Assembly: GCF_000165425.1 (NCBI RefSeq)
Contig: NW_001799177.1
Coordinates: forward strand, 696,347-760,346
Source of the DNA: Paramecium tetraurelia
Lineage: Eukaryota; Ciliophora; Oligohymenophorea; Peniculida; Parameciidae
Direction: 5' to 3'
Length of the DNA stretch: 64,000 bases
In this document: one piece after another, positions 48,726-60,256 of the stretch
Layout: every line of letters starts with the position of its first letter
How positions within the stretch are numbered: position 1 is the first letter of the stretch
Notes under the pieces: model-generated
What the model was told of the DNA's origin: nothing
Databases searched by the model: none
The model's input: the letters and a program-made list of their open reading frames with translations, nothing else
Position numbers and translations under genes: made by a program

Positions 48726-49161
48726 ACTGATAATCTATGTTAAATATAATATATATTTTAATTTAAACATTATATCCTTGAAATGCTACTTTTTTATACC
48801 TAAAATTATCTTTAAAATATTTAAGGATCATTTTTTTTAATCTAAATTATTCACATAAGAAATTGAGTTACTATTTTTTTTAATTAGATATTGCTTACAA
48901 ATTAGATTGATCAGGAAGACTCTATGTATGTTTAATCTATAATTATTATTGAAATCTTTCCAAAGAAAATAAGATTATTGGAATTACAGAATTTCATAGA
49001 TTGAGTATGAAATTGATTCTTTATTTCTTGAAAGCTGTGTCTTAATGCTCTTCGACCCTTAAACTAATAGGTTTTGAGAAAAAAAGATCATAAATATCAT
49101 GTTCATTAGTTTTCAAGACAGGTCAATTTTTGCGCTTGTTATATTATTATTTAAAATTTAA
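48726..49161. other. Intergenic, A+T-rich
   Basis: About 435 bases between the Pumilio-like and INCENP genes. The minus strand has a 90-codon open frame ending at a TGA near 48840, but its composition is that of translated A/T-rich spacer and I do not count it as a gene. Confidence 0.4.
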
Positions 49162-50603
49162 ATGAGTTAGGAGATTTCAAAAGAAATATTAGCACTCTCA
49201 ATTCATGTTGCAGCAGCCACATCTGCGATTACAATACAAACTCAATAAAGAATGACTTTAGTGACAAATAGTGTATTAGAGACTGTGGGTTAAACAATGA
49301 AGATAATAAATTTCTTAATGTCTTGCTCTTAGAAACAGTCACACTTAGAAGCAGTTATAGAAGAACAAGAAGATGACGGCTAGAAGGATTCAAAAACAAA
49401 GGATTGTTTAAATGAATAGTTCTTCAAAACTGTATAAGCTGATTGTTTTAATGATGAAGTGATGGAAAATTAGAAGTAGAAAGAAAATTGTCCTACAGAC
49501 ATAATCTTGAGACAGGCAAGTGAGTTGAAAGGATAAAGTATATTGAAATCAAATAATATTTTCTCAGCAGAATATCCAAAATGCTATGTTAAGCAAGTTG
49601 AAAATTTAACACCAATTTAGATAAGAAAACCATCTTTATTGTCTTAGCAACTTTCCTAGATTAAGGTAGATAAATTGAAAGAAGCAGAGGAATAGAGAGA
49701 GTTAATGAAATTAATAGAATCTGTAGATCCCATAGAATTAATCCCGAAGTTAAAATCAATTGAAATTTATGATGAGTATAAACGATCATCAGGATATAAA
49801 GATATATTAGTATATTCAAACAAGCAATAGATAGTGATTAATGAGCAAGAGGAGGAATAATAGTTGATGGATTCTTCAAGCAAATCAGAGTGGTATGAGA
49901 ATTCTTCAGTTGAATATCGTGCTACTTCTTATAATACAAATGAATCTTCAAATTTGGATCATCATTCATATAAATGGAAGAGTAGCAGTTTTGGAGATGA
50001 TAATTTAATGTAAGAGTGTGGATTTCAATTTCAATCTTCAGTGTTCGATTTTCCATTTCCTGAAGATTTCTGTGCTGACAGTTAGAACATACATACTAAC
50101 ATATAAAATATTGAGAACAAGAATTAACACACTCCCAAAAAAAGGAGACTCTATTGTAACAATAAGAAAGTTCCTCATTGGGCTGAAAATTTAGAAGTAA
50201 TAAATTAATTTAATATAATTAGAAAGTATCACTTCATTAGAATTAATAATAGAATTTATCTTAGAATTAAATATTTGGTAGAATGAAATAAAGGGTTCTA
50301 GATATTGCTAAGTAGTTTTCTTTCAATAGATTAAACAAAAGAGGCAGTTCAGCTTAGTGGCATATATCTAATGATAAGTATGAGTAGATGTAAAAGTAAA
50401 TGATGAAGTTGCAATAAATATAAGATGAAAATATCGTAAAATTGAAGTAGCATTAAGAGGATGTATGATATATGTGTCTAACAAATTTCTAGTCTGTGTA
50501 AAAGAATTAAGGACTTTATGCTAAAACATAGTACTTTTTAACGAGCATCAAAAAAAAGATTCTGAATTCTTTTGAAAAAGAATACAAATACAAAAATGTT
50601 TGA
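49162..50603 (+). CDS. INCENP: INCENP-like chromosomal passenger protein (IN-box)
   Basis: Scaffold that binds and activates Aurora kinase. About 460 residues. ATG 49162 starts a helical N-terminus (MSQEISKEILALSIHVAAA), then an acidic, low-complexity middle with Ser clusters. At about residue 355 a typical IN-box appears: VPHWAENLE, then NQIFGRM, RVLDIAKQFSFNRLNKRG and SSAQW, matching the Trp-Ala, I-F-G and final S-S-A-x-W of INCENP/Sli15, where the Ser pair is the Aurora site. This needs a 26-nt intron starting GTAATAAATT near 50196; without it the frame ends before IFG. A Lys/Gln coiled coil follows, to TGA 50601-50603 (another intron near 50460). Annotation programs would miss the box if they missed the intron. 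Confidence 0.78.
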
Positions 50604-50624
50604 TAATTCTTTATATTATTATTA

Positions 50625-51363
50625 ATGACTTATTCAATATTTATTTAAACTCCAGAAGGTAATCAACTCCATTTCAGAGGATCTGAATTTAGTGATATAA
50701 AGGTATTTGTCGGTCAGGAACTTGGAATTCCAGAAGATATACAAAAGTATCATATAGGTGGGAGACTGTTGTCAAATATTTCTCAATTGAGTGATTTATG
50801 TACTATAACACTGTTTTTGGGATTGCAAGGTAAGGAAATCATGATTATAATTAGGTGGTAAGGGAGGTTTTGGATCTTTATTGAAAAATTAAGCTTAAAC
50901 TAGAAGAAAGATTATTAATTGGGATCAATCCAGGGATAGAGATGGCAGAAGGATTATTAATTCCAAGAATACAATCAATTTAATTAACTATTTCTAGAAT
51001 AAAAAGGATGAGCCAACTAAAATTAAGAAGGAGAGGGATTAAGTTGAATTAACTTAAGCAACATTAAAAGCAAATGAAAGCAATATCAAATTGGATTAGG
51101 TTTACATTAGAAGAAACCAATAAAACGAAAAGAATATTGAGAATTCAATATAGTAGGCGAAGGGTAATTACAAGGCTAGGAAATAAGCAGAAAAAGTAAA
51201 GGAAAAAGTAGAACTTGATTTTTTGAATGAAATTGATTAATTTTTAGAAGATGAAAAATTAGAATAATAAGAAGAATAATTAAATAATACAGATGAACAA
51301 ATGAATAAATCAGAAAGTGTTGGAACTGAAGAACCTGAAATATCAAAGAAAGTTAAAGTTTGA
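50625..51363 (+). CDS. SDE2: SDE2 homologue (ubiquitin-fold, GGKGG cleavage site)
   Basis: Sde2 is made as a ubiquitin-like precursor cut after a Gly-Gly, and the released C-terminal part joins the spliceosome and protects genome stability. Here residues 1-67 form the ubiquitin fold (MTYSIFIQTPEGNQL, VGQELGIPEDIQKYHIGGR), followed by LQGGKGGFGSLLKN, the exact cleavage signature, then the Sde2 region NWDQSRDRDGRRI and a Lys/Glu-rich tail. About 235 residues. The single intron recognised (25 nt, GTAAGG start, near 50831) splits the first glycine codon of GGKGG. ATG 50625 lies 21 bp beyond the INCENP stop. Stop TGA 51361-51363. Confidence 0.88.
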
Positions 51364-51414
51364 ATTTGAATATTATCATAAATTATAAATTTCTAATTCC
51401 ATAAATGAAGCATG

Positions 51415-52459
51415 TACTTATCAATATCACTTAAAGGTCACTTAAACAGAGTACGGTGGTCCACAAGTTCTAAAATTAGGGGAATCAGAAATACCAAAAC
51501 CATTAGAGAACCAATCATTAGTAGAAATCAAATCAACATCAATAAACAGAGCAGACACTTTATAAAGATAAGGGCTTTATTCCATGCCAAAGGGAGTTAC
51601 ACCGATATTAGGGTTGGAATTTGCTGGTTATGAACTCGATGAAAATGGAAACAGAACAAGAAAAGTTATGAGTATCTTGCCAGGAGGTGGATATTCTTAA
51701 TTTGCAGTAGTCAATAAAGATCATTTGATTGATGTTCCTGCTAACATCCCTTTAGAAATTGTAATGATATTGTAATATAATAGGCTGGAGGAATCTCTGA
51801 AGTTTATTTGACTGCTTATCTCTTGTACAAATTATCGGATTTAAGAAAGGGAGACTCGTGTTTAATTTATGCTGCAGCTTCAGGAGTTGGATAAGCTGCT
51901 TTGCAATTGGGCAACATCTTTGGAGTGAATACAATAGCTAGTTGTTCTAAAGGAAAGGTTGATGCTATTAAAAAATACACCAAGAACATTATCATAAGAG
52001 ATGATACAATTGAAGAATAGTTCAAATAATTGCAGAATATTTGTCCATAAGGGGTGAATGCAGTATTTGATTGCATAGGAAAACAAAATTACAAATTAAC
52101 TGTTGATAGTTTAGCAATTGATGGAAAATGGATTTTGTATGGTTTAATTACAGGAGGATTAGTTGAAAATTTCAATTTAGCCTCTTTATTGCATAAGAGA
52201 ATAAGTTTAATCAATACCACTTTGAGGTAAATGTAAACAATACTTGAATAGGTCTCGACCTGATGAATTCAAGAAGAATTTGATAGAAGAATTTAACTAA
52301 AATGTTTTACCATATATTGCTAATGGAGCAATTGATATTCCAGTGGATTCTATAACAAAAATAAAATGGGATCAAAATGGAATTAATGAATTCATTAGAT
52401 TACACACAGAAATGGAGTAGAATAAGAGTGCTGGAAAATAGATTGTAGCTTTCGAATGA
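51415..52459 (+). CDS. Zinc-independent quinone oxidoreductase (MDR family, zeta-crystallin-like)
   Basis: NADPH-dependent quinone/enone reductase of the medium-chain dehydrogenase family. Starts MKHVTQTEYGGPQVLKLGE once a 23-nt intron right after codon 3 is removed; then SINRADTLQRQG, PILGLEFAGYE, the Rossmann motif AAASGVGQAALQLGN, and FDCIG. No structural or catalytic zinc cysteines are seen, as expected for this subfamily. About 325 residues, typical length. Further introns near 51762-51784 and 52229-52253. Stop TGA 52457-52459. Convergent with SURF1, 57 bp between stops. Confidence 0.9.
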
Positions 52460-52516
52460 TTTCGTTGATCGTGATAGATTAATATTTTATTTTTATTGCA
52501 TTTATGATAGATCTAA

Positions 52517-53492
52517 TCATCTCCTTATAGCTAATAGTGCTAAGGACATTATTGATGACAATCCAAAAAACAATGAATATGCTTAATGAGTCTAGGGGGT
52601 AGGTAGAGGCTTATCAAAGTTGTCTTTGGTTGCAGGAATAGGATATAAGTTAGCTGATTCTTCGTCGTATTCCTATACTAATCTTTCAATGTATGCAGCT
52701 GAAGAATCAGTCTAATTTTATTATGAATCTTTACTAAATTGAATGATCTGTATAATCTAGACATGAACCATAAGTCGATGTAATTATAGACTCCTTCTCT
52801 TGGCCAATTTCTTCTTCCTTTTAATATGTCTTCCTCTTCTCCTTTTCTCACCATACCTACAAATTCTACAAATGGCATTTGATAATCTTCCTCCATATTG
52901 GCAATATTTCTATTGAAACCTGTCAATTAATCATCATCCTCATTATGAGGCACGTTATCATAGGTCTTATGGAATACAAATCATTGTACTGTTGTTCCAA
53001 TAGGTTCCTAACCCATTTAGATATCACTAATGTTATCCTTGGGCACCCATCCTAAATTTACCATCACTTATGATTTGGTCGTTTATTCTGGATCCTGTTC
53101 AGTATCATTAAATTGCAATGCTGTTACGAATGGTGCAAACACAAGGAATCCATCTCTGCCTTCTCTTTCTCTTCTCACAAAAAATCTTTCATCCTTTCAT
53201 AACAAACATCCCTTACTCTGAAATATCCATACAATTTCACTAATTTATACTCCCAATTTCTTATATTTTAAACCCATGGATATCTGCTTGCGTTCAGTCC
53301 ATTTATACTAACAGGTTTCCATTCTGTAATTTCATTCTCAACTTTCTCATATAATTATTTTTGTTATCCTCCTTTCCATTAATGCCAAGCACAACCATAA
53401 GCACCTCCGAAGAACACACCATATGCCAATAGTTTGATTATTCCATTGCTTTATCTTTAAGCAAAAGAATTAAATACTTATGTTGAAAGCAT
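52517..53492 (-). CDS. SURF1: SURF1 cytochrome c oxidase assembly factor
   Basis: Inner mitochondrial membrane protein needed for cytochrome oxidase assembly. About 315 residues: N-terminal helix GIIKLLAYGVFFGGAYGCAW, SURF1 motifs VKLYGYFRVRDVC, FLVFAPFV, VMVNLGWVPKDN, EFVGMVRKGEEED and PREGVYNYIDL, then a second C-terminal helix SLFFGLSSIMSLALLAI. A 23-nt intron (near 52719-52741) restores the C-terminus. Start ATG at 53492 (MLSTQVFNSFAQRQSNG) carries no acidic residues and could be a targeting sequence. Its first codons overlap the downstream part of the armadillo-like ORF in another frame. Stop TGA 52517-52519. Confidence 0.85.
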
Positions 53493-53989
53493 TAATATTA
53501 TTATAATATACCCAAATTTCATTTGACCAAACACATTTAGCAGCATTTTACATAATCCAGAATACTTCTCCATCATAACAAGAATATTGAGTAATTATAA
53601 AAGTCAGAAGACTATCCATCACTCCAAATTTACAAATCAAACCTTTTTGATTTTCTAGAGCTAATGAATACTTAGAATCTATAACTTATTTATAAGAATT
53701 ATTATAAAATACTTAAACACTCCAAAGCATTCTCACAAAAAGATTAATGATCTATAGAAGATAGATAAAATTAGTTAATTTCACTAGAAAATTTTGATTA
53801 GTTTAAGAATATTGTTAAAGGTTAGAAATTTTAAGGCGTGACAATTAATTTTGATTTAGCTTAAGTTCTCAGTAGAATACATGATGTTATTATATCAATT
53901 TATGCTTTCCCTACAATTAATAACTTATAAAGAACCCAGTTTTTTAACAATTTTATAACTTCTATGGTCATCCTAGAATGTGATGACAT
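53493..53989 (-). CDS. Armadillo-like repeat ORF, 3' end unresolved
   Basis: ATG 53989 (MSSHSRMTIEVIKLLKNW) opens an alpha-helical protein; after a 35-nt intron near 53690-53724 the frame continues as KYSLALENQKGLICKFGVM and FWIMQNAAKCVWSNEIW, spacing typical of armadillo/HEAT helices. The reading frame then runs into the first 145 bases of SURF1 and stops at TGA 53347-53349. Either an unplaced intron brings a stop before 53492, or the two genes overlap. No named ARM family. Its start codon is 26 bp from the divergent pantothenate kinase start. Confidence 0.45.
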
Positions 53990-54015
53990 AAATGTGTAAT
54001 ATATTTACATAATGG

Positions 54016-55154
54016 ATGATACTTCATTATTCGAATATTAATATAAAGATGTAAAATAAACCATCATTTTCTTAAAGTTTGATACCTTTAGTTTGTCTAG
54101 ACATTGGTGGAACATTGACAAAAATGACTTTTGCAGCCAAGAAAGATTTCATTATAAATTGCCAAACAAAATAAGAACTTAAAAGTATGAGATTTGAGAT
54201 TTTTATTCATAGTCTAAAATGAGAATGAAGATTACGAGATTCATTTTCTATCTCATCCTAATTCATTGGATGTACTAATACAACACTTAGAAGAAATAGG
54301 CTTTATAGTAGATGGAAAATCACATATCTAAACATTTTATATCACAGGTGGAGGTTCATTTAAGTATTATGATTAAATTTCAAATTACGGAAACATTGTC
54401 AGAATCAATGAATTCGATGCTCTAAAGTTCGGATTCAAATTATTGGACAGCATCAAATACAAAAATACATACTTTACCTTTAATAATGGTATTGAGTATT
54501 TGTAATTGACGGTATTTTTAATTAAAATAAATTTTAGGCATCAATTTATCCGTTCATATTGGTAAATATAGGAAGTGGAGTTAGTATATTAAAGTTCGAT
54601 AATGATGAATAATTTGCTCGAATCTCAGGCACTTGTTTAGGAGGTGGTATGTTTTTAGGATTGAGTCATCTATTTACTGGCATTAATGATTTTGATGAAT
54701 TATTGAAAATGACTAAAAAAGGATCGAATGCAGCAACAGATTTATTAATTGATGAAGTTCATTTGGGATTCTAATCTCCAACAAGAGATAAAAATGAAAA
54801 GCATGTAGCTGTCAGTATGGGAAAATTGAAGTAGAATTCGAATCTTAATTAATCAGATCTAGTCAAATCTTTACTCTATATGACTACATATAATATTAGT
54901 TAAATAGCATTCCTACATTCAAAACTACATAATATTGAAAGAGTGTTCTTTTCAGGGCACTTTATTAGAAATCATGAAGAAACATTGTAATGTATAAGTG
55001 AAGCTTTCTCCTATTTCTCAAAATTAGATTAGTAAAATAGACATGTATGAACATAATTCTATTATAGCCATATTTTATCAAACATGATGGATTCATTGGA
55101 AGTTTGGGATCATTTTGGAATGGAATTCAAACATATAAATAAAACAACCATTGA
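54016..55154 (+). CDS. PANK: Pantothenate kinase (type II)
   Basis: First committed step of coenzyme A synthesis: phosphorylates pantothenate. N-terminal ATP-binding strand VCLDIGGTLTKMTFA, then FYITGGGSFKYYD, YPFILVNIGSGVSIL, RISGTCLGGGMFLGLS, the helix SNAATDLLIDEVHLGF, RVFFSGHFIRNHEE and terminal YFIKHDGFIGSLGSF, all characteristic of eukaryotic PanK. About 350 residues. Three introns: about 54187-54214 (28 nt), 54511-54536 (26 nt) and 55049-55071 (23 nt); the last restores the final motif. ATG 54016 chosen because the ATG at 54012 is out of frame. Stop TGA 55152-55154. Confidence 0.9.
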
Positions 55155-55253
55155 TTTATTAATAATTATCCATATTATTGAATTACTATTAAAAATGAAA
55201 CTCTACATTTTACATACATAAATATACAAACAATATAAATTTTATTTTAATTG

Positions 55254-55902
55254 ATGTTACTATAATTCTTATTATTAATAACAGAAGTGCAATCAATAAG
55301 TTTGAAATTCAAGATACCTCCTGGACATTAATAGTGTATAAAGGATAATGTTGCATAAAATACTCTCATTTATGGATAATATGAATCATCCACATTATTA
55401 TATATTTTTACTTTGAATGTATGAAACAAATAAATACTCTTATAGGTAATCAATTAACAAGAAATTGAAAATACAATAATTGAGTACTCAAGTCAGGCAG
55501 TATCACAATTCCATCATGTAATGTAAGAATCGGGAGAGATTTCTATGTGTTTTGAAGTGGATGATTATTCTGACATTGCAACTTTTCATCTATTTTATGA
55601 AAGTGGTAGAATATTCATTATTATTCTGAGGTGCTGAAATCTATGATCAAGATTAATTACCTAAAAAGCAACATGTTTAAAATATTAATGAGACATTGGA
55701 ATAGATGGAATAATTGTAATAAGAAATTTCTAGAGAATAATTATTAATTGTAGATAGAGAACACATAAGAAAAATATCTTTTGTAGATTTTTAATAACAA
55801 ATTGTTGAATTTACAGCCATAACCTTAAGTATACTCATTATTGTAGCTGTTTTATAAGCCATTTATATCAGAAGATATGCAAAATATAAAAAGTTATCTT
55901 GA
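55254..55902 (+). CDS. p24/TMED (emp24/GOLD) cargo receptor
   Basis: ER-Golgi COPI/COPII cargo receptor. About 195 residues: signal peptide MLLQFLLLITEVQSIS, GOLD domain with the two conserved cysteines (HQQCIKDNV, ISMCFEVDD), a coiled-coil neck (LEQMEQLQQEISREQLLI) and one C-terminal transmembrane helix (FTAITLSILIIVAVLQAIY) followed by a short basic tail (RRYAKYKKLS) that could recruit coat proteins. Introns near 55418-55444 and 55604-55628. Stop TGA 55900-55902. The order and size are standard for the family; subfamily not assigned. Confidence 0.85.
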
Positions 55903-56124
55903 TTAGTTTATGAATATATTTATTTATATTAATTATCTTTCAATTAAATAAATAATTACTTCTTTTTATTATTTATTGTATAGGATGGGAATTAAATTAA
56001 TATAGATCTAATTACAATTAATTAAATTGTTCATTAATATGAAAACATATTTAATCAACTCTTTTACTAGAATTGTTTTTAAGATTTTTAAATATTATTA
56101 AATAATTAAATAATAATATAATAA

Positions 56125-57122
56125 TCAACAGGAAATGGATGGATTATTTTTGTAATATTAATTACTTACTTTGTTATATTTTAAATTCGATGAACTCCTT
56201 TCTGGAACCTTTTAACTTAGTTCAGTTTGTTCTAGCTTTTTTAAAGTATGTTATTGTGATTTTGTTCTGGAATTGAATGATTTCTCAAAAAATTGATCTA
56301 AAATTAATGATATTCTTATAACCTATATGATATAAGTGTTATTTGCTTGATTGAGCATTAGTTAATTCTTCGCTTGTCTTGTTAACAAATGATAGATTTT
56401 TCCTTTATTTAGTATCCTTCTAAAGATTAATAATTTAGTTTTTATTGCTAAAAGTACTAATGCTTTAATGATCATAATCTGTTAATTCTGTGTGATATCT
56501 ATTATTCAATTTGAGATGGGGAACTTTTAGTTTCTTATCATTTGTGACATTCTAATCAGGATTCTTATTGAGTTATTAAGTGTGTTAAGCTAATTACATT
56601 TGTAATTTCATAATCTCTATTTCTTCATTTATTTTTGAGTTCTTACTAATTTATTTAACTAGTATAAATTTATGATTGTTGATTTCCTATGATATAAAAT
56701 AATTATATTACTTATTCAAGATCTTTGACTTTCTATTTTAACTCTTGGTTTTGGTGTTTCAAATCTATACATAATTTATTGAGAACTTGACATTCATCTC
56801 TAAAAAAAATCAATTTATTTTAAGTTTTGACTACCTAACAAAAATTTACTAAATTTCTTACTTCTGTCTCATTTTCATGATAGGTTATATATTCATCAAA
56901 TTTTTATTGCAAATTCTTAAAATCTGTAGACATTTGTTCAACAACCAATTTAAATGCCTTATAAAAGCTATTTTACTGACTTTACAATAGGCTTGAGAAC
57001 TTAGAATTAGAATTGATCATCAAAACTTCCATCTCCTTACAAATATCCTTTAATTTCCTAGCGACATTACTATCTAATGAATCATAAGTAAGTTGAGGTC
57101 CTGTTAGATAAAGTGTTGACAT
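56125..57122 (-). CDS. Coiled-coil protein, unknown
   Basis: About 315 residues from ATG 57122 (MSTLYLTGPQLTYDSLDS) to TGA 56125-56127. Residues 20-190 are coiled coil (NLQQKFDEYITYHENE, DLKHQNQELKQKVKDLEQ), the rest basic and Ser/Gln-rich. Introns of about 25 nt near 56690-56714 and 56304-56328 are needed. No family recognised; localisation unknown. Confidence 0.65.
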
Positions 57123-57160
57123 ATTATAATTTTATTATTTACAAAATAAATATAATTAAT

Positions 57161-57824
57161 TCAAGATGATAAGGTTTACTAATTTTCTAATTTTTTAAGA
57201 AACTTAGACCTATTATGAAGATGAATAGTAAGTCCTTGCTTTTAAAAGTTGTTGAAAATCTACTAAAACCTTTATATGTCCAATCTCTCTGAGGTATTTA
57301 AAAGTTCTAAAATAGATTTTTAATTTACTTTAAGAAATAGGCGGTTTCATCCCATTTTGCTTGTAACAATTCAGTAAGTATCGATCAAATTTTTATTGAT
57401 TTACGATTTCATTATGTAGGTATTGGCAACGTAAACCATAAGGACAGAATCCTTCATTGAAGTATCGAACACAAGCTTTGGTCTTATAATTTTGATGTAA
57501 ATGAATTTTAGGTTATAATTCTCTTTCACCATGTGCAAAGGAACACTATTAAGAATATTAAATGTATAATACTTCATCTCCAAATTTACAATATCCCAAA
57601 GCTTAATAATTTTTACATAGTTCTGTTTTCTTTTTCTTAGTATACTCTTCAATATATTGTTTTTTTTGTTCAATAGTTTCAAATCTCTTTTTTTTAGGTT
57701 TAACACTTAAGTTATTAATTCAATATTACTCAATTTCAAAGAAAGTCTCATCGTCCTTTTCATCTGTGCTGGTACTCTTTTCATCCCAGTCTTCTTTTAC
57801 ACATTGATTACTACAAATGCTCAT
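57161..57824 (-). CDS. Tandem CCCH zinc-finger RNA-binding protein (tristetraprolin type)
   Basis: Two CX8CX5CX3H fingers about 19 residues apart, each with the K-T-x-x-C lead-in: ELCKNYQALGYCKFGDE then CSFAHG, and KACVRYFNEGFCPYGLRC then QYLH. This is the TIS11/TTP arrangement that binds AU-rich elements and promotes mRNA decay. About 190 residues from ATG 57824 (MSICSNQCVKEDWDEKS). An intron of 27 nt inside the first finger (near 57553-57579), one near 57690-57725, and a 22-nt one near 57312-57333 are required; the last supplies the correct stop (TGA 57161-57163). The very A+T-rich mRNAs of this organism would offer many targets. Confidence 0.82.
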
Positions 57825-57939
57825 TAACTATAATAATTTATTATTCTAAAACTGTTCATTAATTAAACTGAAAAATAGAAATTTAATAAAACTGAATTTA
57901 TTATAAAATATAATATATATATTGAATGTAAAAATATCC

Positions 57940-60234
57940 TCATTTAACACTGGTTTTAGGTCTAATCAATTGTTATGGGAAATGTTGTTGATATTCTCTT
58001 TATGTTAATTATCTGTTTTCATCAATTAAAGAAACCTACTCTTCTGGGAATTAATAGAAATATGGATTTAGCTATTGCTTAATTTAGTTAGAATCTGAAA
58101 ATAATATAGTAGTTTTATTAAATATATTCTTTTTAATATCTTGGAATGTTTGATTAATGTTACCCTAAATCTAATATTAAATAAGTACTTGATATATCAA
58201 TCTATTATTTATATAGATATGAACTTGCTTTACTCCTCTTTGCCAATCCTTTGTATAATTATAAAAATCTATTCCACTGAAACAAGTAAGTTTATCGAAC
58301 AACACATATATCTTATTGATGTCCTGTCTCTCCAAATCTCTTGCTTTTTAGATTATGATGGCATTTTTATTTTTTAGTTTCTCCATTGGAGTGTTTATGA
58401 AAGGAGCCAAGAAGCTTCTCTAAGGTTAACAAGTGGTATCATGAGGAGGAATCACTAAATTCTAGACTACTCTTGGGTCATCTTCCAACTTGAATTATAT
58501 TAGGATTTAATTACTTGAGGAACTGAGTGAATTGTATAAGGAATTATTTTTCTTGATAATAAGGCAGAACCTTAATGATCATAAATCTCTAATCCATTTA
58601 AACCGATATAATTGTTATCTCCCCAAGTATTAAACAAATAAATAGTGACTAGCATCCCACAAGGAGGATATGCTATTATGTAATTTTAGTTAAATAATTC
58701 ATAATTAGACACCAAATTTCCAGTATAAGAATTATTATTAGGTTAAGTCAGAGTAATTGTTTAAACAAAATTAATTTCTTCACATGGAGCAGGTCTTAAA
58801 TCTATTGATATAATAAATAATTACTAAATATTTTGAATCTCCCATTATAAGTAATTTTGACTATTTCTGGTCCAGCAAATGTTGATTCACTTATGATTTG
58901 ATTGCAATTGTAAAATTTAATCATAGACAATTTTGTCAATTGTTTAAATTTGAAATAAATTTTCTTTTGTTTTAGCCAAACCATATTTGATGAATCAACT
59001 AGAGTAGGATTATTAGAATAGAATAGTCGTTGTATGTCATAATCAGTTAAATTAGAATCCAAAATATCTTCTTAATAAATCTGTTAATTTCTGTCATCAA
59101 TCAACATTAGCCCATTAAGTCCTAGAAATCTCTTTGATCCATTATTAAACTCCAATAAGATATCAGAAACAGTAAGGTATTCTGGATATTGCATTTATAC
59201 CTTTTCTTATTTATTTGAAGTCCTCTAAATATATTACTCCTTATATTATTGTTGTTGTCTTTAAATCTAGAGTGCTTACTGCTATTGATCATTATTTTAT
59301 AGCTAATATAGTCTGGATGAATATAATTTTGATGAAGGAGATTATTCATTTTATTACTATCTTGTATTCTATGACTATAATTTAGTACCAGTGTTCGGTC
59401 TAATTTATTACATACTCATAGTCTATTATAGAATCTAGATAGAATAATCTTCAGCTCTTTTGTTCAGCCAATCTAATTCAGCTATTCTATTAATTATTTT
59501 ATTGTCCTATGTAAATAATATGTATTCACAATTATCTTAGAACTTTTTTAGATCTCCTGTTGCTTTCTGGATGTCTCCATAAAATATCTAACTAAAATAT
59601 TACATAAATAGTTTACTAATCTCTCATCTAATGTTATCTTTAATAATCTAACACCTTTATAAGATCTTATCCTTGACTTATTGTAATTCCAAATTCTTAT
59701 CAAAGATATTTTGATGTTTGCAGTCAAATCAATAATGATTTCTGGTTTTAAATTCTTTGTTTTCCAAATATGTTTATCATCTTTAACAGCTTAGTAACCG
59801 TCAATCAATTTCAATTTCTCTATGTATTCATCTTGCATAGGCATTTTAATATATCTAGTGATATTGCCTCCTTGTGAGTCAAAGACTTCAATTCCATTTA
59901 GACCAACTTGTTATTTATCTCCCCAATTTGATAGAACATTAAATTTGAGATATTTACCTGATGGCAAAACAGGAATTTCAAATCTATTTCCAACTATACT
60001 CTGCTCGATTTGATGTTAATTGTTTTTTATTCTCCTTTGACTATCGAAAATATTATGAACTTTTGGATGAGATTTCATCTTTGAATCATTGAAACTCATT
60101 CTTTCTGGTTATTAAATCACATTAGCATTCTCGTTGAAACTCATATGTCCTTATTGTTAATACATTTGGAATCCCTGCTGTAATATTTGTAGGGCATGTT
60201 CTTTAGATTAAGGCTTTAATAATTATTGTTACAT
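57940..60234 (-). CDS. KATNIP: KATNIP (KIAA0556/DUF4457)-like ciliary protein
   Basis: About 740 residues. Two copies of the DUF4457 core, NWGDKQQVGLNGIEVFDSQ near residue 115 and NTWGDNNYIGLNGLEIYD near residue 560, each followed by a jelly-roll-like stretch (KISLIRIWNYNKSRIRSYKG; PCGMLVTIYLF). KATNIP is a microtubule and basal-body/ciliary-base protein linked to katanin and Joubert syndrome. Gln-rich N-terminus from ATG 60234 and tail RPKTSVK before TGA 57940-57942. Several introns are needed in the middle (for example around 58330-58450 and 58760-58820) that I did not all place. Start is 22 bp from the divergent small gene. Confidence 0.78.
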
Positions 60235-60256
60235 AATAAAATATTAATAAATAATA

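Noticed and set aside
48840-49110. Minus-strand 90-codon open frame
   Set aside because: With one stop codon in the code such frames arise by chance in A+T-rich spacers; composition is not protein-like.
57401-57706. 101-codon minus-strand ORF, basic protein
   Set aside because: It is the wrong frame of the CCCH zinc-finger gene; the correct frame shows both fingers.
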